DNA of 12,493 nucleotides, from the NCBI GenBank assembly GCA_026770595.1, contig MU634410.1, positions 1-12,493 of the forward strand. The letters run 5' to 3'. This DNA is from Ochromonadaceae sp. CCMP2298. Its lineage: Eukaryota > Sar > Synurophyceae > Ochromonadales > Ochromonadaceae. Positions within the stretch are counted from its first letter, which is position 1, and every line of letters begins with the position of its first letter. Both the position numbers and the translations under genes were made by a program. The notes below the pieces were generated by a model. It worked only from the letters and a program-made list of their open reading frames with translations. It made no database searches and was not told the DNA's origin. Positions 1 through 7,100 of the stretch are shown here, in pieces.

Positions 1-395
1 AGTCCTTGTGCTTGCTCCATGTTGCTCGATCGAGGGGGTGGGGTAAATTTTTTTGGCGGGGTAAAAAACCCCCAAGTAGCAGTAGTTGCGGACTGGTGAA
101 TGCCCGACGCAAAGGCCCTCATTCCAATTCCAATCTGTTGAACTGTTGAACTGTTGAAGGGCTTCCTCGCCCCACATCTTGACGACGCCTGAAGTGTCCT
201 CAGCCGGAGGCACAGAAGTAGCGAGACGACGTCGGGATCGGTGCCTGCAAGCTGTCACAACGCGCGCAGTGATTGAGCCTGTGCATGCTCGGGAGCAGCT
301 CGCTCAAGCACTCAATGAGTTGGCTTTAAGAGAGCTCGTCAGATTATACCGGGTGCTGGACTGGGCTCGGCAAATTCGCATCCGCGTTTATCATC
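1..395. other. Upstream spacer of the ankyrin-IQ gene
   Basis: I see no convincing gene here. The only forward open frame (from about 179) starts at TTG, lacks the GC-rich third positions of the real genes and overlaps the true start at 396. The stretch holds G- and A/T-runs near 35-73, with GGGGTAAA at 40-47 and 58-65 followed by CCCCC at 69-73, then short direct repeats at 121-158. It probably holds the promoter and 5' UTR of the gene at 396, but I could not identify a TATA box or other defined element. Confidence 0.5.
135..158. repeat. Three tandem copies of CTGTTGAA
   Basis: Three perfect head-to-tail copies of the 8-mer CTGTTGAA lie here, directly preceded by two copies of ATTCCA at 121-132. 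The array is about 240 bp upstream of the ankyrin-IQ start codon. It may be simple replication slippage; a regulatory role is only a guess. Confidence 0.8.
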
Positions 396-1166
396 ATGAG
401 CTTCATTGGTAGCTCGGATTTGTGGGGAGAAGAGTCTACAGCGCGGCTGTGCCAAATTATCGTCGCGGCGAACGACGGCTTGGCGCAGCAGGTGGCCGAG
501 AATCGGACCGATCTGCTCGATCTGGCCACCAAGAAGGACCTGGAGAAAGTGGACGACATGGGTTTGAGTCTCGCGTACCTCGCCGTGCACCACGATCGGC
601 CGGAGATGCTACTCTACCTCCACAAGCGGGGCCTGGACTTGTCCCTGCCCTGCGACCCCATGGGCTTCGGCACGCCCATGTTCTACGCAGTCAACCTGGG
701 CCGTCTGACCTGCGTGGAGGCGCTGGACGCGGTGGGCTACTCGGTGCAGCACGTGTGCGACGCCTACCTGAAGATGACGCCATCCTACTACGCCAGCCGC
801 CTGGGCGATACTTCTGTGGCCTCCAAGATCGCCCTGCTGCGGGATCGCGAGGTCACCGCTGGGCACTTCTTCCGTAAGAACATCCTGCGCAACACGGCGC
901 GCAAAAGATTTCTGCGCACGAGGCGTGCTGCTGTGGTGGTCCAGAGCATGGCTCGCGGGATGCTGGATCGCATCATGGTCAAGCTCGTGCGCTCCGGACA
1001 CATCACTCTGGACAGCGCCAGCGTCAGCTCCGCGCAGTCCGGCGGATCCGGCTCGCTTGTGGGCGGTGCTGATTTCGACGACGAGAGCATTGGCTCCAGC
1101 ATTCAGAGCACGAACCTGGAGGTGGCTTCGGGCGGCAAGAAGCAAGGCAAACGAGGCAAAAAGTAA
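396..1166 (+). CDS. Ankyrin-repeat-like protein with an IQ (calmodulin-binding) motif
   Basis: This predicted soluble protein has 256 residues to the TAA. Residues about 50-150 look like degenerate ankyrin repeats, with helix pairs such as GLSLAYLAVHHDRPEMLLYL and phrases like GFGTPMFYAVNLGRLTCVEAL and MTPSYYASRLGD. A basic helix follows and then VQSMARGMLDR at residues 182-192, which fits the IQ consensus (I/V)QxxxRGxxxR exactly, so calmodulin or a myosin-light-chain-like partner is expected. The C-terminal 60 residues are Ser/Gly-rich and acidic and end in a Lys-rich tail. The ATG at 396 is the first one at which GC-rich third positions begin. Ankyrin repeats usually mediate protein contacts, so a calcium-regulated adaptor is the likely role (inference). 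The stop TAA at 1164-1166 overlaps GTAAGC, a good splice donor, and the true C-terminus may be longer (see 1163-1370). I am sure of the gene, and less sure of its 3' end and of how many ankyrin units it has. Confidence 0.82.
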   Translation: MSFIGSSDLWGEESTARLCQIIVAANDGLAQQVAENRTDLLDLATKKDLEKVDDMGLSLAYLAVHHDRPEMLLYLHKRGLDLSLPCDPMGFGTPMFYAVNLGRLTCVEALDAVGYSVQHVCDAYLKMTPSYYASRLGDTSVASKIALLRDREVTAGHFFRKNILRNTARKRFLRTRRAAVVVQSMARGMLDRIMVKLVRSGHITLDSASVSSAQSGGSGSLVGGADFDDESIGSSIQSTNLEVASGGKKQGKRGKK

Positions 1167-1370
1167 GCGGGCGGGTCTACTGAGCGCGGTGGAAGCTGCC
1201 GGCTTGTCGATAGATCAGTCTATGCACATCGCCACTGGTGGTTAGGAGAACGTCTATTCCACGAGGTGAGCTGCAAGGACTGCAGGGAGCAGTGGCGCTG
1301 GGCCTGCCAGGTGGCCTACAGGAGCTGCGCGCCCAAGTGCCGAACCTGCTGGAAAAGTAGAGATACATAA
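1163..1370 (+). other. Possible intron plus Cys-rich 3' exon of the ankyrin-IQ gene
   Basis: After the TAA at 1164-1166 the same frame stays open to a second TAA at 1368-1370. From 1266 to 1355 it encodes a Cys/Trp-rich stretch, with CKDC, then WRWAC, then APKCRTCW, and Cys spacing C-x2-C-x7-C-x6-C-x3-C-x2-C. In those 30 codons 28 end in G or C, as in the known genes, whereas only about half do between 1167 and 1265, which looks intronic. The first TAA lies within GTAAGC (donor at 1163). Acceptors that keep this frame end at 1213 (GATAG), 1270 (GTGAG) or 1285 (TGCAG). Splicing would replace the end at residue 256 with a zinc-binding-like tail. An acceptor at 1218 (ATCAG) would instead give a different, less coding-like tail ending at 1362. 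Stop readthrough or a separate small gene are alternatives. Confidence 0.45.
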
Positions 1371-1577
1371 GATACAGTAATATTGTATGTTTGATTATAT
1401 GATACATAGGATAAAGTAATTAGATAAGTACGATCTTTTCCTACACAACACATCGTGAGCTTAGGCTGGTAAGTTACGTGCTAAACTTTACTCAAAAAGT
1501 CAGGAATACGTAACGGCAAGGGTTCATTCTTACCGGGTACGGCGGAGACTGCTTGCCAAAAAATCTGTCACAGTATC

Positions 1578-1583
1578 AATAAA
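1578..1583 (+). terminator. Candidate polyadenylation signal AATAAA
   Basis: A canonical AATAAA hexamer lies 208 bp after the second in-frame TAA at 1370 and 412 bp after the TAA at 1166. The shorter distance fits a longer version of the ankyrin-IQ gene better. Many protists do not use AATAAA, so this is only a candidate. Confidence 0.25.
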
Positions 1584-1619
1584 CTTTAGATCAGTCATTC
1601 AACCTAATCTCCCAATCGA

Positions 1620-1654
1620 TTCTAGCTAGCTGTGAGGACTTACCACGGCAACCA
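1620..1654 (+). repeat. Direct repeat, copy 1 (diverged copy of an exon segment)
   Basis: This 35-bp segment matches 1801-1835 with three substitutions, at an offset of 181 bp. Weaker resemblance continues beyond it (TTATCTCAGG here, CTATCTCAAGG there). In the matching frame it reads like the downstream exon (VRTYHGN versus VRTYRGN) but contains a TAG at 1623-1625. It lies just 5' of the membrane-protein start codon, so it looks like a partial tandem duplication whose upstream copy is no longer coding. Confidence 0.8.
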
Positions 1655-1689
1655 GGTAGTGAATTATCTCAGGCGGACTGTTTCCAGCC

Positions 1690-3752
1690 ATGCGTCGCGC
1701 GCTTCCGGGAAACCCGTTCACTCGCAAGGAGGAGGCTCCGCTCCCTGCTGGGATCCGCCATCAAACCAACGTTGAGCTGTTGCAGCAGGGGGGAGGGTTG
1801 TTCCAGCTAGTTGTGAGGACTTACCGCGGCAACCATCAAGTGACCGTGGATCTATCTCAAGGAGCCAGTGAGTGCATGAAGGAGCTCTGTTTCCAACTGG
1901 CGTACGGGCTGAATCTGAACCTCAAACCGACCAAGCAGAGTATGGCGCAGGCGCTCATCCACGGAGGGCGCTTCTTCTCGCAGGCCCTGGACCTCTCCCA
2001 GAATGCTAACGACTCGTGCGGACGCAGCCTCAAAGTCATCCTCGCCTCATCCTTCTCCAACAGCCACGGCATCACTCTCAATGCGCCTGATCAGAGCTTC
2101 CGCACAAACGCTATCAGCCTCAACAGCATCGAGAACCACTTCAAGTTCCTCCTGGACCTCACCTTTGCAGCAATGCGCATGCAGCGGGCAGCCACGGACA
2201 TGCTGAACATCTACAGACTGGCCCACTGCATGCCCCAGAGCAGCGGGCTGCGGGCTCTCTACTACGGGCTGTTCACGCTCTCCCTGCAGCTGTGCCTGGT
2301 CATGTACATGATTGATTACGCAGTGCACAACCAGCCCGACTTCGACACCTACTTCTACCAGCTGCCCTTCGCCTCGCTCGTCTGCGTGTACGAGATCCTC
2401 ATAGCTTCAGGTGAGGGACAAACCCCGACCCCCCTAACCCCATTCTCCCCACCTTATGACCTTATGACCCCTCCTCTCCCCCCTCTCTCCACCCAGTGTA
2501 CGTGTGCAACTACCTTGAGCTAGCCAAGACAGCCTTCTGGGATAACCGCTTCGGAGTCATGTTTCTGGCCGACCTGCTGGCCAACGTAGCTCTGCCCTTT
2601 GTGCTGGTTCCTCTGAGCGTGATGGCCGTGCTGCACGCAAAGGACCCGCTGGATGCATGTCTCACTGCTGGCTCCATCCTGTGGATACCTAGTAAGTCGT
2701 CCATCCCTCCCTCCCTCGTCCCCTCCCTCGCTGCTCGTTTCCTATTCCCTGTTCCCTGTTCCCTGATCCCTATAAATCCTAATACTCATTCCTCGCTATC
2801 ACTCCCAACTATCCCCTCAGCCATCGACAAGAATATGTTAGAGCTGGCGGGCTATCATGACTTCAACGCAGACGTGGTGAAGAACTACGTGATCCGGCGC
2901 ATACTGGACAGCCTAGGCAGGTACCTCTTCCTGCACGGCGCTACAGACGCCACACCCGCGGCCAACGAAGAGCGCTTGAAGATTTGCGCCAGTGTGGGCA
3001 CGGGTGGCGACAGTTGGTTCACGAGGGTGCCATGCCTGGAGGACCTGGTTATTACGGGGGACAATGCGATGCAGAAGTGCAACGTGTACGAGGCCTTCTA
3101 CGAGGTGGTGCAGTCGGACGACCTGGAGGACGACAAGAGTTTGGATGTAGATGTTATAGATGGAGTAGACGTAGCGTACACAGACGCGGACTCGGACGAG
3201 GACTCGGAGGAAAGCGAGGGCGGGGATTTGGAGGGCGGGTCGGCGGTATTGCCGGTGTCCCAGTTTGAGGAGCTGTACTTCCTGGAGGCACACGAGATCA
3301 CGCCTGGCGCGCTGTTCAGCCGCATGGAGTACAAGGTGGACGACAAGGAACCCTATACAGTGGTGTACCTTAAACTGTGGGTGCTATCGGAGAGGGAGGA
3401 CATACCAGATCAGGCAATAGAGTACGTCTCTCAGCGGTACAAGGACCACCTCCCTACGGAGACCATCGCAGAGGGAGTGTTTATAATAACCCACGTGGAG
3501 ATGAAGACTGACAACATCGACACTCTGCGCATCTGCTACGCGCCCACTCGGCTGGACTTCCTGCAGGCGATGGAGTTCTACACACTGTTCAGGGTGGACG
3601 AGGCAGCAAGAGCGAGGCTGTCTCCCCACTGGTGCGGCTCTCTGGGGGGCATGGTGCAGTCCATGGCCTCTGCTGCCAAGGGACTGGGGAAGATGCTTCC
3701 TGGGTGGAGTAGGAGCAGGGCCGGCTACCAACCCATACCCGATTCCACTTAG
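1690..3752 (+). CDS. Multi-span membrane protein of unrecognised family (three exons)
   Basis: The model joins 1690-2410, 2497-2691 and 2821-3752 and gives 615 residues ending in TAG. Both introns are phase 1 and pyrimidine-rich, and splicing the first is required to stay in frame. Residues 1-185 are soluble-looking. Hydrophobic segments lie at about 189-212, 223-245 and 259-286, with a weaker one near 293-306. A long hydrophilic C-terminal region follows. It has a very acidic stretch at about 405-446 (DSDEDSEESEGGD) and then a folded-looking segment with alternating hydrophobic residues. The protein ends in GYQPIPDST, where YQPI fits a Yxx-hydrophobic sorting motif; this is suggestive only. 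I recognise no family. A membrane protein with a large cytosolic tail, perhaps a channel or receptor relative, is the most that can be said. The ATG at 1690 follows a CAG and could in principle lie in a later exon, so the N-terminus is uncertain. Confidence 0.8.
1801..1835 (+). repeat. Direct repeat, copy 2 (inside the first exon)
   Basis: This is the coding partner of the copy at 1620-1654, with 32 of 35 positions identical. It encodes residues 38-49 of the membrane protein, including VVRTYRGN. Confidence 0.8.
2411..2496 (+). other. Intron 1 of the membrane-protein gene (86 bp)
   Basis: The donor is TCAG|GTGAGG and the acceptor is CACCCAG|TGTACG, with a long C/T-rich run before the acceptor. 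It splits a Val codon (phase 1). Its length is not a multiple of three, and the two flanking open frames join only if it is removed. Confidence 0.88.
2692..2820 (+). other. Intron 2 of the membrane-protein gene (129 bp)
   Basis: The donor is CCTA|GTAAGT, a perfect consensus, and the acceptor is CCCCTCAG. It is phase 1 and splits a Thr codon. It is C/T-rich with short near-repeats of CCCTGTT and CCCTGAT. The frame stays open through it because its length is 43 codons, so a prediction that ignores splicing would wrongly add a Ser/Pro-rich insert. Confidence 0.87.
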
Positions 3753-3943
3753 ATAAAGTAGAGGGCTAGAGAGACGATTCTCTGCACTGATATCTATAGT
3801 AGGTTTTACAACAGCCCACTCATATATATATTTAGATTACCATTTCCACAACGGAACTTAAAACAGATTTATAATGCATGAGAGGAAAAGGGGAATGGCG
3901 TTGGCGGGAATAGAAGCGCTCTCAGAGTTGTCAGAGTTATGTA

Positions 3944-3949
3944 TTTATT
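3944..3949 (-). terminator. Candidate polyadenylation signal for the BRWD-like gene
   Basis: AATAAA is read on the reverse strand, 157 bp past the TGA of the BRWD-like gene. It is placed well for a 3' UTR of ordinary length, but use of this hexamer in this organism is unproven. Confidence 0.35.
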
Positions 3950-4045
3950 AAGGCGTACGATTATGCACTAGGACTATTGTTAGTGGGACCTGGCGGGGAG
4001 ATGGGGACCTCGCACCCGTCAGCACTATCCAATGCCAGCATTCCC

Positions 4046-4082
4046 GACTAAGGCTAAAGACTAGGGACTAGTGACTAGGGAC
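4046..4082. repeat. Imperfect tandem repeat of GACTAGGG
   Basis: Four related words follow each other: GACTAAGG, GACTAGGG, GGACTAGT and GACTAGGG. They lie just past the stop of the BRWD-like gene, in its 3' UTR. This is probably slippage-derived. Confidence 0.6.
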
Positions 4083-4105
4083 AACGTAGTGCGAGTGCAG
4101 CAGAC

Positions 4106-7100
4106 TCATACTTGTAGGTCCCCGCAGAAGCTCACGAAGGCTGCTCGCTGGTTGCTCGCCTCTCCTCCTATGTCAGAACTAGGGTCGTTGTACAGCTCGC
4201 AGTTGGCGTAGACCAGCATCACATCCTGCACCACCTCCGCAGCAGTCTCGTAGTAGCGAGTGTTGATCTTGGCGCGAATGGTGCCCAGGTCCATCGGCCG
4301 CAAGATGATGTCGAGGTAGCTGGGCGCCTCCTCCTCCTCCACGGGCTGTCCGAAGTACCTCGTGTTGGCGTCCAGCTCCTCGGCGAATGTGACCAGCTTC
4401 ACCATCGTGCGCTTGAGGTCAGGGTCCACGCGCTTGCTCTGCTGGCGCGCGGTCCGCTCCCTCTCTGCCTGCTCCGCCTCCATCTCCACACGCTGCCGCT
4501 GCTTGGAGGTCCGGTCGGCCTTGTCGGCGACCCTGTCTGCCTCAGCCTCGCGCCTCTTGCGCTCCTCGCGAGCATGCGCTAGCTTGGCGTCTTTCTGCTG
4601 CTGCTCTAGGGCCGTCTCGTCAGAAAAGTTCGGGGGAGGCTTCACCACTCGGCGACTGCGTGTTGTCTGCTCCTCCACCTCCTCCTCCTCCTCAGATTCC
4701 TCCTCTTCTTCCTCCTCGTCGTCCTCATCCCCTGCAGAGATCGCAGAGCCCCTCCTGCCCCCCCTCCTGCCTATACTGCTTGCCCTGCTATTCCTCTGCT
4801 TCTTCGCCGGACTTGCGCTTTCACTCCTCGTGCTGTCACTCCTTGCGCTTCTGCCCTTACCAGCACTCTGACGGCTGGGCTGGCGGCTGGGCTTTGCGCT
4901 TCTGGCACTGGTCGGTGCTCTCTGCGCAGCCTTCCGAGCGGGGCGCTGGGACCGCCCGCGCCCCTCTTCCCCGCTTTCCTCCTCCTCCTCCTCCTCCTCC
5001 TCGTCCTCATCGTCGTCGTCCTTTTCGTTGCTGCCATCGCTGTCGCTTCTCTCCTTCCTGCTGGCGCCATTGCCCCTGCGACTGCGACCATAACCGCCTT
5101 TGGCATTGCTGGTATCGCTAGCAAACTCCTCCTCCTCCTCCTCTACCTTCTCCCCGTCATCCCCGGAGGAAGAGGCAGATTCGCCACTCTTCTCTGTATA
5201 GTTAACCTTGGCTGCGCCGCGCCCAGAGCGTCCCTGACTTCTGTCCGTGCCCCCGCCCCCTCCTCCGCCACCACGGCCCTCCGCCCCGCGGCTGCGACTC
5301 GATCGGGCAGGGGCGGGTGCGGGGGCAGGGTCGACCGAGGTACGGCGCACCTTGATGGACATGGACTGCTCGGGCTCTGGCGAAGGCTCCTCTTGCCGCC
5401 GCCGCTTGATGCGCAACACTGGCTCTGGCTCCTCCTCCTGCGCCCGCGCCCCGCGACTCGACCCCGACTGCCCCTGCGTGCGTGCCTGTGCGACCAGCGA
5501 GTCCTGCTGTGACTCCCTGCGGGCCCTCTTGCCGCTCAGCCGCAGAGTCAGCTCGCCCTCCGCTCCCGGACCCTCCGGCTCGCCAAGCTGCATCTCGAGA
5601 GCCCAGCTGGGACGTACGATGCGCAGCAGCTGATCCCTCAGCTGCTTGCCCGTTGCGGCTATATCAGAGTCGTCGCTGTTGAAGGTGACGCAGTTGAGGT
5701 ACAGCTGCTGCACATCGTGCTCCAGAGCCGCCCCCTGTCGGTAGTAGCCGTTGCCCAGACGGCGGCGGATGAGGTCTGTGTAAACAGGTAGCGCGATCTG
5801 GTCGTAGTACTCGGGGAACACGGCAGAGTCCACATCGAACTCGAAGGGGCTGTAGAGGTCAGCGTCCGGCCCCCCCAGCAGCGCCTCCATCTCTTCCTGT
5901 ATGCGCTGCACCTCCGCGCTGTCCATGTGGGCGACGGGGCAGGCTGCCCGCACACGGTGCATGTCCGAGGATTCCTCCAGGTGCAGGATGCACTCCCACG
6001 GGCAGGCTTCCTGCATCTCCCCCTCATCGTACTCCACGCTCACGGCGTCCCAGGGGCTGTGCGGCCAGGCAGAATTGACGTTGCGCATACCCACCACCTT
6101 CCCCGCGTATGGTTCAAACGTGTATCGGCCCTCATCGGGCAGGTAATGTTTGAAGGGCACGGAGACCCTCACTCCCTCCAGCCAGCGCAAGTTCACCGAG
6201 CGCATGAACAGATCCGTGGGCACTAGGAAGTCAGGGAGCTCCCAGTCGCGCAGGGTCACTGTGAAGGTCAGCTCTGGCGCGGCGTGGCGCGTGGACCGGG
6301 GCTCCGTGAAGACCACCGTATACCCCCCGTGGGCGGTGAACGCGTACTTGGCGGGTACGCGCACCACGGCCAGCGTGAGGATGGCCTTGACCGCCATGCA
6401 GGTCCGCTGCTCCTGGTCGCTGCTGGGGAATGCGTACTGCAGATCGCGCACCTCGCACTCCACCAGAGGCCAGCGCGTGGTGAAGGCCATCCAGGGAGGG
6501 GAGCTCGACTCCTTGAACTCCTCCAGCCACTGCGTGTGCCCCTGCGGGAAGTAGACTACTCGGTCGCCCATCTGCGGGGCGTACCCCCCCCCCTCCAGGG
6601 CCACGTCTGCCTGCAGCCAGTGCCGCCTAACCTCTATGCCGCTCGTGCCCTCCCTCGCCCTCGTCGCCTTAGGCCTAGAGGCCCTCTTCGCAGCCTTCTC
6701 CCTCTTGCGCCGCGCCTTCTCGTCCAGCTTAGTGACCAGTCTTTCCGCCTTCTCCTGCTGCTTTGTGGCCTTGCGCTGACCTGCCTCGCGCCTGCTTATC
6801 TCCCTGGTGTCCCTCCTAGTGAGTCTCTCTGAGTCGTCGCTGGAGACCTGCATCACACTGCTGGAGCCCCCTGTCCCCTCCTCCGACTCGCTCGAGCCCA
6901 GCTCCTCGTCCGAGTAGAGGCGGTAGCTCTTACTACGCGTGTTCGCCCGCTGCTCCGCCCTCTGCGCGCGGCTGTGCGCACGGCTGGCAGTGGCCACGTC
7001 GTCTTCGTCGAATCCGTACTCCTCCTCCTCCTCCTCCTCGTAGTCCACCACTCCCCGAGAGCGGCTTGAGCGGCGCTGGCGCGAGCTGTCCTGCAGCGTG

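Larger units (their letters stand above)
1371..1689. other. AT-rich spacer between the ankyrin-IQ and membrane-protein genes
   Basis: No gene is visible. The first part (1371-1440) is AT-rich with several GATA-containing words and is probably 3' UTR. AATAAA at 1578-1583 is a candidate polyadenylation signal for the upstream gene. From 1620 onward the sequence is a near copy of the start of the next gene (see 1620-1654). Confidence 0.5.
3753..4105. other. Spacer between two convergent genes
   Basis: This 353-bp stretch lies between the stops of the forward membrane-protein gene and the reverse BRWD-like gene, so it should contain both 3' ends. It is AT-rich in the middle, with a short TA run at 3821-3832. 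No gene is visible in either direction. Confidence 0.6.

Noticed and set aside
179-412. Forward open frame of 77 codons upstream of the ankyrin-IQ gene
   Set aside because: It starts with TTG, lacks coding bias and overlaps the well-supported start at 396 in another frame.
3770-3783. AGAGA-CGAT-TCTCT hairpin just after the membrane-protein stop
   Set aside because: A 5-bp stem is expected by chance, and hairpin terminators are not used by eukaryotic RNA polymerase II genes.
4362-5633. Long forward open frames opposite the BRWD-like gene (Ser-, Pro- and Leu-rich)
   Set aside because: They are antisense shadows of GC-rich third positions and of acidic or Ser codon runs. They have no domains and no separate coding bias.
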